Source: Niastella soli (lineage in GTDB: Bacteria; Bacteroidota; Bacteroidia; Chitinophagales; Chitinophagaceae). From it: a stretch of 64,000 bases of DNA. Under the pieces are notes generated by a model. The model was not told where the DNA came from and searched no databases. It saw only the letters and a list, made by a program, of their open reading frames with translations. Numbering within the stretch: the stretch's first letter is position 1; each line of letters starts with the position of its first letter. The stretch spans positions 2,385,061 through 2,449,060 of the forward strand of contig NZ_JAGHKO010000001.1 in assembly GCF_017742245.1 (NCBI RefSeq), in the 5' to 3' direction. The translations under genes were made by a program, and so were the position numbers. Shown one piece after another: positions 6,709 through 16,500 of the stretch.

Positions 6709-7539
6709 TTAATGATAAGTGTATACCATATCGTAGTGCGAAGTATAATCCGGCATTTGAGGGTAGGTGGTGGTTGATTGTATTTTTTCTATGCGGTAGT
6801 TGTTTACGGTAAATGCCTGGTCTTCTATTTTGTCAACATACTCAGGATCGGAACCTGTTTTCACTATGCGGGTCACTTTAGCTGGCAATTTATGTAGCTG
6901 TTGCAACTGCCACAATACGGCAATGTTGTAAATGGTATAATTCTCGAGCAGCGTGGGGTCGATGTAATGAGCAGGTAGAAAACTAACCGGTGGGGAGTAG
7001 GAGTCTATGGTATGGGTAACAACACCTTCGTTGGATTGGCTTATCACCTTCTCCAGATCTCCCGCGGCGTTATAATGGTAGGTGCTGGTTCTGCGCAGTT
7101 GCGTACCCTGCTCGTTGACGATCGAATACTTCATCGTTTCTAACTTTTTATCGCTACTATACAGAAACTCTAATTGAAATTGGGTATCAGCTGGATCGTT
7201 TTTTGGCACGTTCCTCATTTTTACCGGCTTTCCGTCGGTGTCGTATTCAAAGACGTTCTTGTACCAGGAGCGGCCATCGAACAATTCGGTGAGTTGGTTG
7301 CCTGACCAGCCAAAGCCGGTAAAGCCGCCGACATTCTGATAAGTATAATCGATCTGTTTCAGGGTGCTATCGGCATTGTATACAAAATTTCCGGCAAGCC
7401 CATTGTTCCAGGTGATGCTTTTGATGTGAGATTGAGGTATAACCACCTCAGGCTCGTCTATTTTATCATCCTTATCGCAGGCACTCAGAAAAGTGATCAG
7501 GCTAAAAAGAAGCAGGGGAAATACTTGTTTGCTTATCAT
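6709..7539 (-). CDS. lipoprotein of unknown function
   Basis: 276 residues with a type II signal peptide: MISKQVFPLLLFSLITFLSAC, lipobox LSAC with Cys at about 21, then a run of Asp/Lys. It should be anchored to the inner or outer membrane. The remainder is rich in Tyr, Asp and short beta strands, with repeated patterns such as YNADSTLKQIDY, YDTDGKPVKM and YNAAGDLEKV. These look like the YD/RHS-type beta repeats common in secreted Bacteroidota lipoproteins. No enzyme motif is visible. An exact TAcaTTTG box lies just upstream (7562-7569). Confidence 0.8.
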   Translation of the reverse strand: MISKQVFPLLLFSLITFLSACDKDDKIDEPEVVIPQSHIKSITWNNGLAGNFVYNADSTLKQIDYTYQNVGGFTGFGWSGNQLTELFDGRSWYKNVFEYDTDGKPVKMRNVPKNDPADTQFQLEFLYSSDKKLETMKYSIVNEQGTQLRRTSTYHYNAAGDLEKVISQSNEGVVTHTIDSYSPPVSFLPAHYIDPTLLENYTIYNIAVLWQLQQLHKLPAKVTRIVKTGSDPEYVDKIEDQAFTVNNYRIEKIQSTTTYPQMPDYTSHYDMVYTYH

Positions 7540-7561
7540 GGCTATTTTCTTCTTATGACCG

Positions 7562-7569
7562 CAAATGTA
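7562..7569 (-). promoter_or_regulatory. Bacteroidota -7 box for the 6709-7539 lipoprotein gene
   Basis: The minus strand reads TACATTTG (TAnnTTTG), 22 nt before the start codon at 7539. Confidence 0.5.
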
Positions 7570-7730
7570 AAAAGACCGTGGCTTACGTTATGACGTGCTT
7601 ATAACAGTTCAACCCGGTTTTTCGACATTTCATACAAAATGATCCCAGGGACTATACATCCGAATCGACACGGATTGCATTTGCTGATTGAAATACAACT
7701 GATAACATAGCGAATAAGGGTCCGGGCAAG

Positions 7731-7807
7731 TATTCGAATTTTTCGAATAGCTCAACTCTCCGGAAATTCCGGATAGTTCAGGTTACCGGATTTTACGGAA
7801 TACTACA
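7731..7807. repeat. short inverted and near-11-bp repeats
   Basis: The stretch contains TATTCGAATTT next to TTCGAATAG, and CTCCGGAAATTCCGGAT followed by ACCGGATTTTACGGAAT. Related CCGGA-type blocks recur at about 9-17 bp. It resembles the arrays at 5925 and 6363 but is more degenerate. It fills much of the 7540-7875 gap. Confidence 0.4.
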
Positions 7808-7875
7808 TTACAATGTATTTGGAGCAGCAACCTAGCTCTAACCTTATGGAAAGTTGCCCATGTTGTCTTTGGGTT

Positions 7876-8772
7876 TTACTCAACCACTTCCCATTCCCGT
7901 GGCATCGCATTTACCACGGAGAGTACTTGCTGCTTGAGATACAATTGGTAAGCCGCTTCGACGAGGCAGAGCACATGGTTATACGCCAGCCAGGCCTGCC
8001 AGGGCGAAAAGCCGTTGGGGTAGGCGCCATCGTGGCCAATGCCAGCTTCGAGGAAATCGGCCAGTTCGCGGCGGATGTACTCAATAGAGAATTGTTGAAA
8101 GAAAGCGGTTATAACACCAGCAGGATCAGCGCCTTGTTCCTCATTCAAGTATAACAAGATCAGGTGCCGGTCGGTTGCCGAGTTAAGATACAATGCTTCT
8201 ACAAATGCCAGCAATTGATCATAAAACTCATACAGGATCGCCCGGCCATTACCGTCGGAATAAGGACTTTCGGCACTAATCACAGCCACCCGTAACCAGT
8301 TAGGCAGCAGGTACTTTTGAAGTTCGTCTACTGTCGTAAGATCAAACACCTCCGCAATCACCTCAGCCGGTTGAAATATAGCTTTTTCAATTAACCGGAC
8401 GGGTTTGGTGAATTGTGTGCCTTGAACAGGTTTTAACTTTATTTCCTTCAATTCAGGGGTTACTATTTGAGTTGGTTGTCTGGTTGTGCTTGTTCCTTTA
8501 CCACCTTTCTGGTTAATTACCCAGGCTGCTTCTACGAGGGCTTCTATTTTTTCATAGAAGAATAGATAGTTGCTACGCTCGTGGTGGTCATTCGCCTGGC
8601 CGTTTGGGCTTGATACTACCTCTGTAACCCAACGCCACATTATTTCGCGGACGTCTTGCAGATGGTAGGATTGGAAGAAGTCGGCGAGGATGAGATTGGG
8701 GTTGGCAATTTGCGCAGCAGTCAATCTATGAGTTTCGTTGCTCCATAAGGAATCATGATGATGGGATTTCAT
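7876..8772 (-). CDS. three-fold internal repeat protein of unknown function
   Basis: 298 residues, no signal peptide or membrane segment. The same helical module of about 70 residues occurs three times, at about 24-92, 130-205 and 212-290. Each opens with a pattern like LIADFFQSYHLQDVR, VIAEVFDLTTVDELQ or VITAFFQQFSIEYIR, and closes with a helix containing (L/F)VEA(A/L)(Y/W). The link between modules 1 and 2 is Thr/Lys/Pro-rich. No catalytic residues are conserved across the modules, so a scaffold or binding role is more likely than an enzyme. I do not recognise the family. Confidence 0.75.
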   Translation of the reverse strand: MKSHHHDSLWSNETHRLTAAQIANPNLILADFFQSYHLQDVREIMWRWVTEVVSSPNGQANDHHERSNYLFFYEKIEALVEAAWVINQKGGKGTSTTRQPTQIVTPELKEIKLKPVQGTQFTKPVRLIEKAIFQPAEVIAEVFDLTTVDELQKYLLPNWLRVAVISAESPYSDGNGRAILYEFYDQLLAFVEALYLNSATDRHLILLYLNEEQGADPAGVITAFFQQFSIEYIRRELADFLEAGIGHDGAYPNGFSPWQAWLAYNHVLCLVEAAYQLYLKQQVLSVVNAMPREWEVVE

Positions 8773-8943
8773 GCATTAAAACTTTAATGGTACAGCAAAT
8801 GTTATTGATCAGCGTCAATTTTTCACGGCTGACAATCAATAAATTAGAATAAATAATAAATTAGTAGTATGTTGTAGGAAAGGTCTGTATAAGGCTTCTG
8901 CTAAGGTACGTGTTTGTAATTTCAAAATGTAAAAATTGTTTTA

Positions 8944-8951
8944 TAAATTTG
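8944..8951 (+). promoter_or_regulatory. -7 box ahead of the restriction-modification operon
   Basis: TAAATTTG is an exact TAnnTTTG match, 14 nt before ATG 8966. An upstream in-frame codon at 8936 would lie before this box, which supports the 8966 start. The nearest upstream TTTG (8913-8916) is farther away than usual. Confidence 0.4.
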
Positions 8952-8965
8952 TCTGTATAGTGATT

Positions 8966-9547
8966 ATGCGATATAATTTATCTAATATGGCTGAAATCTT
9001 TACCGGGCATACGCTTAGGGAAAAGATTAAGTATGACTCGAATGGAGCTTGCTCTGTGATACAATTAAGAGATCTGTCATTTATTCCCAAAATCTCTATT
9101 AAGAATGCACCCTTTAAGATTTCATTTGAACATGGTATCCCCAAAAATCAGCTTCTACAACAACGAGACATTCTAATCTTATCAAAAGGGTCTGCTAACA
9201 GGGCGCTTTTATACGAAGGCCAATATGCACCGGCAGTGGCCGTGTCAGCTTTTACTATAATTCGATTACATAGCAGTTATATAAAACCAGAATTTTTAAC
9301 CTGGTATATAAATAGTACTGGAGCACAGGAATATTTTAATATACACCGGGTTGGAACAACTACTTTGAATCTGCCTAAAAAAGCTATCGATGAATTGCCT
9401 GTTCCTATTCCTCCCTTGGAAAAGCAGGAAATAATGATGAAATTGGTAACCCAATATGAACTATATACAAACCTGGTAACCGAATATGAGCGAAATATCC
9501 GGATGCTGGTTGATCATACATTAAACAATCAACTTAACGATCAATAA
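8966..9547 (+). CDS. half-length HsdS-like specificity subunit
   Basis: About 193 residues: a single target-recognition domain and one short conserved helix. The TRD ending is typical of type I S subunits (TLNLPKKAIDELPVPIPPLE, about 130-150), followed by a helix that would pair with another S subunit. Full HsdS proteins are about 400 residues with two TRDs, so this would have to dimerise or act with the full HsdS at 12146. It abuts hsdM with no spacer (TAA then ATG), so the two are translationally linked. The start is ATG 8966; an earlier codon at 8936 seems too close to the promoter-like box. Confidence 0.85.
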   Translation: MRYNLSNMAEIFTGHTLREKIKYDSNGACSVIQLRDLSFIPKISIKNAPFKISFEHGIPKNQLLQQRDILILSKGSANRALLYEGQYAPAVAVSAFTIIRLHSSYIKPEFLTWYINSTGAQEYFNIHRVGTTTLNLPKKAIDELPVPIPPLEKQEIMMKLVTQYELYTNLVTEYERNIRMLVDHTLNNQLNDQ

Positions 9548-11071
9548 ATGAGCCGTAAACCAACACAAGACGAGATCAATGCCGCACTATGGGCTGCCTG
9601 CGATTCTTTCCGCGGAACGCTCGATAGCAGTGATTATAAGAATTACATCCTCAATTTCATGTTCATTAAATACCTGAGCGATGTATGGAAGGATAAATAT
9701 GAAGAATATCAAAAGCAAATAGGGAATAATGATGAGTTGATACGTCGCAAAATGAACAGGGAACGGTTTGTGTTGCCCGATCATTGTACGTTTGATTATA
9801 TAGTTGAAAACAAGCATGATGCCGACCTGGGCTCATTGATCAATAAGATCACGGAGAAGATAGAAGATGAGAATAAGATGAAAATGGAAGGCGTGTTTAA
9901 AGATATCGACTTCAATTCCGATCGGTTAGGTAATACAAAGGACCGTAACCGCCGGCTGAAAAACCTCATCGATGACTTTGATAAACCGCAGTTAAATTTC
10001 CGTCCCTCGGTGATCGGAAGCGAAGACATTATCGGCAATGCCTACATGTACCTGATTGAGCGTTTTGCCAGTGGGGCCGGTAAAAAAGGCGGAGAATTCT
10101 ATACACCGCATCCGGTAAGTGAGTTGTTGGCCAAGTTGATGATGCCGAAAGCGGGTGACCGGATATGTGATCCTACGTGTGGCTCCGGATCATTGCTGAT
10201 TACCGTGGCCGAACAAGTGCCCTTTAGAGAGGGGACGCATTTAAGGGATTGTAGTTTGTTTGGGCAGGAAAGTAATGGCGGTACCTGGGCATTGGCCAAA
10301 ATGAACATGTTCTTACATGGCATGGATGCGGCCCATATTGAATGGGGAGATACTCTAAACCAGCCGTTGTTGATAGAAGGTGATCACCTGATGAAGTTCG
10401 AAATAGTGGTGGCTAATCCGCCCTTTTCATTAGATAAATGGGGAGCAGAACGGGCTGCTAGTGATACCTATAAACGCTTCATGAGGGGTGTGCCACCGAA
10501 AACTAAAGGTGATTATGCATTTGTGCTGCACATGATTGATACGGCGGTAGAGGGTACAGGTAAAGTGGGCGTTATTGTTCCGCATGGGGTATTATTCCGT
10601 GGTAGCAGTGAAAGACAGATCAGGGAAAGCCTGGTACGCGATAATCTGCTGGAAGCGGTGATAGGTTTGCCCTCTAACCTGTTCTTTGGAACCGGTATTC
10701 CGGCTGCTATTCTGTTGTTCAATAAAGGAAAGAAAACAGAAGATGTTTTGTTTATTGATGCCAGTAAGGATTTTGAGAGCGGTAAAAAGCAGAACACCAT
10801 ACGCGAACAGCACATCAGCCGCATTGTAGATACCTACAAAGAATACCTAAAAGGGGGGGGCGAAAAAGAAAAATATGCCCATCGCGCCACTCTTGAAGAA
10901 ATTGAAAAGAACGAATTCAACCTTAATATCCCCCGGTATGTAGATACGTTTGAAAAAGAGGAAGAAATTGATATTCCCGCGGTGCAAAAGCGGATTGAAG
11001 AGTTGGATGAGGAACTGGTAAAAGTCAAAGCTGAAATGAATAAGTATTTAAAGGAATTAGGGTTTAAGTAA
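9548..11071 (+). CDS. hsdM: type I restriction-modification methyltransferase subunit
   Basis: 507 residues. The N-terminal HsdM helical domain (about 1-165) is followed by the N6-adenine methyltransferase core: SAM-binding motif DPTCGSGSLL near residue 209 and catalytic NPPF near 291. A C-terminal coiled segment (about 470-507) should contact HsdS. With HsdS it methylates host DNA; with HsdR it completes the restriction enzyme. Codons 436-438 (GGG) contain a run of eight G (10853-10860), a potential slippage site that would truncate the last 70 residues if its length changed. Confidence 0.95.
   Translation: MSRKPTQDEINAALWAACDSFRGTLDSSDYKNYILNFMFIKYLSDVWKDKYEEYQKQIGNNDELIRRKMNRERFVLPDHCTFDYIVENKHDADLGSLINKITEKIEDENKMKMEGVFKDIDFNSDRLGNTKDRNRRLKNLIDDFDKPQLNFRPSVIGSEDIIGNAYMYLIERFASGAGKKGGEFYTPHPVSELLAKLMMPKAGDRICDPTCGSGSLLITVAEQVPFREGTHLRDCSLFGQESNGGTWALAKMNMFLHGMDAAHIEWGDTLNQPLLIEGDHLMKFEIVVANPPFSLDKWGAERAASDTYKRFMRGVPPKTKGDYAFVLHMIDTAVEGTGKVGVIVPHGVLFRGSSERQIRESLVRDNLLEAVIGLPSNLFFGTGIPAAILLFNKGKKTEDVLFIDASKDFESGKKQNTIREQHISRIVDTYKEYLKGGGEKEKYAHRATLEEIEKNEFNLNIPRYVDTFEKEEEIDIPAVQKRIEELDEELVKVKAEMNKYLKELGFK
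10853..10860 (+). repeat. eight-G homopolymer within hsdM
   Basis: A run of G8 in frame codes for Gly-Gly and the first bases of the next Gly codon. It is the longest G tract I noticed in the window. Gain or loss of one base would shift the HsdM frame. Confidence 0.9.
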
Positions 11072-11140
11072 GTCTAACGACCAGCGTTTCCTGCTGCCGG
11101 GAAGAAGTTATAACAATAAAGTTTGCTTAAATAGTATGCC

Positions 11141-12133
11141 ATGAATAACAGTGAATTTTTGATATATCAAACCCCAAACGGAAATACAAAAGTAGATGTG
11201 CGGGTTGAAGATGAAACGGTCTGGCTAAGCCAACAGCAGATGACAGAATTATTTCAGACGACCAAGCAAAATATTAGTTTACATATTAAAAATATATACG
11301 ATGAGGGGGAGCTGGTTGAAGAAGGAACTGTCAAGGAATACTTGACAGTTCAAAATGAGGGCAACCGGGAGGTAAAAAGAAACCTTCAGTATTATAACCT
11401 TGATGTTATTATTTCAGTCGGTTACCGGGTGAAATCACATGTAGGGACTCATTTCCGGATCTGGGCAACTCAGCGGTTAAAAGAATACATTATCAAGGGC
11501 TTTGCATTGGATGATGAGCGGTTGAAGCAGGCGCGGAATAATTATTTTGATGAACTGTTGGCCCGTATCAGGGATATCCGAACTAGTGAAAGAGTATTTT
11601 ACCGAAAGGTATGCGACATATTTTCTACCAGTATCGATTACGATTCTTCTACACCACAGGCAAAGGAATTCTTTGCAACCGTGCAGAACAAATTCCACTG
11701 GGCAATACATGCACACACTGCAGCGGAATTAATTATGCAACGGGCCGATGCTGGTAAGCCGAATATGGGATTAACCTATTGGCCGGGCGAACAAATCAAA
11801 AAAGACGATGTAACAGTTGCGAAAAACTACCTGAACGCAAATGAACTGGAGCGATTAAACCGGATAGTAAACCAATACCTGGAGTTTGCAGAATTACAGG
11901 CTATTGATCGGAAACCAATGCATATGAGTGAGTGGCAGTTAAAATTGCATGGTTTTTTAACATTAAACGACCGGGAAATTTTGCTGCACAAAGGAACGGT
12001 AAGCCATGATCAGGCAGAAAAACATGCGTTGGAACAATACCAGCAATACAAAAAAATGATTGTGGATAATACCGTTGATGAATTAGATAAGGCCATAAAG
12101 AAGCTTCCGAAATCAGGGGATAAAAATAAATAA
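11141..12133 (+). CDS. rhuM: RhuM-family protein
   Basis: 330 residues matching the RhuM family: the N-terminal FLIYQTPNGN and VWLSQQQMTELF, then NISLHIKNIYDEGEL, VQNEGNREVKR and YYNLDVIISVGYRV (about 87-100), and RIWATQRLKEYIIKGF. The first third is a winged-helix-like DNA-binding region. The family was named from a Salmonella pathogenicity-island gene, but members are widespread and often sit inside type I restriction operons, as here between hsdM and hsdS. Its role in restriction is not established. It is soluble, with 69 nt to hsdM and 12 nt to the following hsdS. Confidence 0.9.
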   Translation: MNNSEFLIYQTPNGNTKVDVRVEDETVWLSQQQMTELFQTTKQNISLHIKNIYDEGELVEEGTVKEYLTVQNEGNREVKRNLQYYNLDVIISVGYRVKSHVGTHFRIWATQRLKEYIIKGFALDDERLKQARNNYFDELLARIRDIRTSERVFYRKVCDIFSTSIDYDSSTPQAKEFFATVQNKFHWAIHAHTAAELIMQRADAGKPNMGLTYWPGEQIKKDDVTVAKNYLNANELERLNRIVNQYLEFAELQAIDRKPMHMSEWQLKLHGFLTLNDREILLHKGTVSHDQAEKHALEQYQQYKKMIVDNTVDELDKAIKKLPKSGDKNK

Positions 12134-12145
12134 ATCTATTAGCAC

Positions 12146-13390
12146 ATGAAAGGATATAAACATACTGAGTTGGGTTGGATACCGGAAGAGTGGGAGTGTT
12201 TAGAGTTGTCACATATAACTCAAAATGAAAGACCTATTTCTTATGGGATTGTTCAGACTGGCCTTCCAGTGGATGATGGAATAAAGTGCATCCGTGTATT
12301 GGATATCGTAGATGGTAAAATAGATGATCAAAATTTAATTACTACTTCTCATGAAATTAGTAATGCGTATAAGAGAACTGTATTGAAAGAAGGAGATTTG
12401 GTTATGGCATTACGTGGTAAGATTGGAGAATTGGCTAGGGCTACAAAAAGCCATGAAGGTTACAATCTTACAAGAGGCGTTGCTTTAGTTGCACCTAAAA
12501 TCAATTACGACAGTGAATACCTAAAACAGCAAATATCGTCGCCATTTTTTCGTGATTATTTGATGGCTCACTTGAATGGATCGGCACTGAAGGAACTTGC
12601 AATAAATGTAGTACGAAGAATTAAGGTGCCAATCCCCAAAAATAAAAGCGAACAACTTAAAATAGCGGAAGTTCTTTCTACTTGGGATAAATCCATTGAA
12701 ACCCTCACCCAATTAATAGCTGCCAAACAACAACTCAAAAAAGGCTTAATGCAGCAATTGCTTACAGGTAAAAAAAGGTTTGAGGAGTTTAAGAATGAGA
12801 AATGGCACTATAATTCTTTGGGAGATATAGCTTCTATTAGAAGAGGAGCATCACCTCGACCAATTAACAATCCAAACTTTTTTTCTCATACCGGTAGGGG
12901 ATGGATAAGAATTTCTGACGTTACTTTTGAAAAAGGCAAATTATTAAATTTTACTTCTCAATATTTGTCCGATTTAGGTGCATCACACAGCGTAAAGGTG
13001 GAAATAGGTGATTTAATAATGTCAATTTGTGCAACTATTGGGGTGCCGAAAATTGTTAATATACCCTCCTGTATTCATGACGGTTTTGTGTTAATAAGGG
13101 ATTACGAAACAAGTCTTGAAAAAGAGTTTCTATATCATTTTATTGAATTTATTACACCAAAGTTGGCTGATAGTGGACAACCTGGGACGCAAAGGAATTT
13201 AAACACTGACATAGTCTCAAGAATACAAATTCCAGTATTATCATTATCTGAACAAAAGAAAATCGCAGAAGTGCTTTCTTTTTGTGATAATGAAATCATT
13301 GATATAGAGAAATCGTTAGAAAATTGTAAACTTCAAAAACAAGGCCTCATGCAACAACTCCTAACCGGTAAAAAAAGAGTAAAAGTATAG
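12146..13390 (+). CDS. hsdS: type I restriction-modification specificity subunit
   Basis: 414 residues with the full two-TRD plan. TRD1 covers about 1-165 and ends in the conserved helix around residues 170-215 (KIAEVLSTWDKSIE, then GLMQQLLTGKKRF). TRD2 covers about 220-360 and ends in a second copy of the same helix (KKIAEVLSFCDNEI, then GLMQQLLTGKKRV). Each TRD reads one half of a bipartite DNA target. The two conserved repeats are also similar in DNA, offering a site for recombination between half-genes, including with the half-length hsdS upstream. It is followed by hsdR after 127 nt. Confidence 0.93.
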   Translation: MKGYKHTELGWIPEEWECLELSHITQNERPISYGIVQTGLPVDDGIKCIRVLDIVDGKIDDQNLITTSHEISNAYKRTVLKEGDLVMALRGKIGELARATKSHEGYNLTRGVALVAPKINYDSEYLKQQISSPFFRDYLMAHLNGSALKELAINVVRRIKVPIPKNKSEQLKIAEVLSTWDKSIETLTQLIAAKQQLKKGLMQQLLTGKKRFEEFKNEKWHYNSLGDIASIRRGASPRPINNPNFFSHTGRGWIRISDVTFEKGKLLNFTSQYLSDLGASHSVKVEIGDLIMSICATIGVPKIVNIPSCIHDGFVLIRDYETSLEKEFLYHFIEFITPKLADSGQPGTQRNLNTDIVSRIQIPVLSLSEQKKIAEVLSFCDNEIIDIEKSLENCKLQKQGLMQQLLTGKKRVKV

Positions 13391-13517
13391 CCAATTGTTG
13401 CTAGCAACAAATGGTAGTAACACAGTCCAAATCTTATAAAGTGCCATAAAAGTGGGGAAGGGAACAGCGATACTATGAAAATACACCTACACAAACATAC
13501 ATCCACAAAGAAATAGT

Positions 13518-16500
13518 ATGAGCTATACAGAACTACACGATTCCCAATCCCCCGCCTTACTACTGTTACGAAAATTGGGCTGGCAGCACATTACCAAAGA
13601 AGAAGCGCTGCAGCAGCGTGGTGGCATTAGAAGTAATGTAATTTTAGAAGACATTCTGGAGCAGCAATTAAAGACCCTCAATTCCTTCACTTATAGAGGC
13701 AACAATTATAAGTTTTCTGAGGGTAATATTCATGCAGCCATTCATGCCATCAAAAATGTGTCTGATGAAGGGCTGGTTCGAACCAGCGAGAAAGTATACG
13801 ACCTACTCACCTTGGGTAAAAGCTTCGAGGAAACTATTCAGGGTGACCGGAAAAGCTTTACCATTAAATACATTGATTGGGAGAACCCAAAGAATAATGT
13901 CTATCATGTTGCAGATGAGTTTGCAGTAGATGGACTAAATGAAACCCGCCGGCCCGACCTGGTTTTATTCATAAACGGAATTCCCTTTGCCGTAATAGAA
14001 AATAAAAGAAGAGATAGAAATGGTTCCATCGATGAAGCTATTTCCCAACATCAAAGAAACCAGGGCAAAGAAAATGGTATTCCTAAATTGTACCATTATG
14101 CTCATTTGCTACTGGCTGTTCATCCCAACGAAGTGAAATATGCTACCATTGATACAAAGCCAAAGTTCTGGTCGGTATGGGAAGAGCAAACGGATGTTGA
14201 GGATAAAGTACAAGCCATTATTAAAAAGCCGGTTCCTGGAACTAAGGAAGATGTGGAAGACCGGTTGCCCACTTTTCAGGACAAAATGCTGTATTGCCTT
14301 TGTCGCAAAGAGCGGTTAATTGACCTGGTGTATAAATTTATTGTTTATGACGATAGAAAGAAGAAAATATGCCGCTACCAGCAATATTTTACCGTCATGA
14401 ACGCCTTGCAACGGATAAAAGAATTTACCAAGGATGGCCAGCGCAAAGGTGGGGTTGTGTGGCATACTCAAGGCAGTGGTAAGAGTTTAACAATGGTGAT
14501 GCTGGCAAAATGCCTGTCGCTGGAAAAGGATATTAAAAATGCCAGAGTTATTATTGTTACCGACCGTATTGATCTGGATACGCAGATCACCAACACTTTT
14601 GCAGCCTGTCAAAAACAACCGGCACAAGCAAAAAGTGGCGCTCATCTTGCCGAACTGATTGCTGATAACGGAGTAGAGGTTATAACTACCATCATTGATA
14701 AATTTGATGCGGCATTAAGCCGCCGTGATTTTGAAAATGATTCGGCAAATATTTTTGTACTGGTCGATGAAAGTCACCGCAGTCAATACGGTATCATGCA
14801 TGCAAAAATGCGCAAAGCATTGCCAAAAGCATGTTATATCGGCTTTACCGGAACACCGCTTACCCACAATCAAAAATCAACAGCTAAAAAGTTTGGCGGG
14901 TTTATTTTGCCTAATTACCCAATCGAAAAAGCAGTACGGGATAAAGCGGTTGTACCATTGTTATATGAAGGCCGGTCTGCGAAATTGTCGGTTAATAGGA
15001 GCGCGTTAGATAAAGAGTTTAGCCGGGTAAGTGAGCCATTAACTGAATACCAAACTAAAGATCTTAAAAGGAAGTTTGCTTCAATTACACAAATTTATAA
15101 AAGCCAGCAGGTAGTTGAGGAGATAGCCTACGATATATGCAAACATTACTGCGAGAACTGGCAGGGTAAGGGGTTCAAAGCTATGCTGGCTGTACCGCTT
15201 AGGGAAACGGCTATTAAATACCTGAGATATTTTGAAAACCAGATCAATCCTAAACTGCAACTCAATGCACGAGTAATCATTTCAGCGCCGGATACAAGAG
15301 AGGATAATGAAGAGGTGGATGAAGAACCAACCACAGAAGTGCAGAAGTGGTGGGAAAAGACGTCCAGGGAATATGGCGGTATGGAAGAATATGAACGTGT
15401 TACTATTGACAAATTCAAGCAGGAAAGTGAAGATGTGGAATTATTGATTGTAGTGGGAAAATTGTTAACCGGCTTTGATGCACCGAATTGTAGCATTTTA
15501 TACCTGGCAAAACCGTTGGCTGAACACAATCTGTTACAGGCAATTGCGCGGGTAAACCGTTTATATGAAGGAAAGGACTTTGGACATATTATTGACTATA
15601 TCGGCATTTTAGGTGAATTGGATGAAGCCCTGACCCATTATGCTGCGTTAAGCGAATTTGATGAGGAGGACCTGGAGGGCAGCTTGATTAATATAGCCGA
15701 AGAGATAAAGAAACTTCCGCAACGGCATGCCGACCTGGTGGATGTATTTAAAGAGATTAAAAAGAAAGATGACAAGGAAGCGTTGGAACGGTTTCTGAGA
15801 CCGGATGATAAACGTGATCTCTTTCGGAAAAAGCTTACAGCATTTGGGCGTAACCTGCAGACTGCATTATCGGCCAGCGATGAATTGGAGAAGATATTCC
15901 CCCAGGAGAAAGTAGCTTTTTTTATTAATGAGTTCAAGTTTTATAATTCTTTGCGGATTTCAATACAGCGGAGATATGCCGAAAAAATGGATTTCAAAGA
16001 ATATGAAAAGCGGATTCAAAAGTTACTGGATACATATGTAAGTGCTGATGGTATGGATCAGATTACAGAGCCAATCAATATTTTCGATGAGGAACTGTTT
16101 AAAAAAGAAGTAGAACGGGTAACCGGCTCAATAGCTTCAAAGGCAGATGCTATTGCTTATGCTACAAGTAAAGTTGCCTCTGAAAAGATGGACGAAGACC
16201 CGGTATACTACAAGCGATTTTCAGATATGATAGACCAGGCTATCCAGGATTTTCTGCAAAAAAGGATCAATGAATCTCAGTATCTGGCTAAACAGATCCA
16301 GATAAGGGATGAAATGTTAAAAGGCAGTCCTGAAGGTATACCAGCAGAAGTTCAGGGTAAACCGGAAGCCCGGGCATTTTACGGTATACTTCGTGAAGAA
16401 ATACTGAAAGCTGGAATACAAATTAATACGCAACAGAACAAAGCATTGGCACAGGCCGGTTTAAAAATAGCCAGTATTATTTCATCACTGGTGATTAGAG

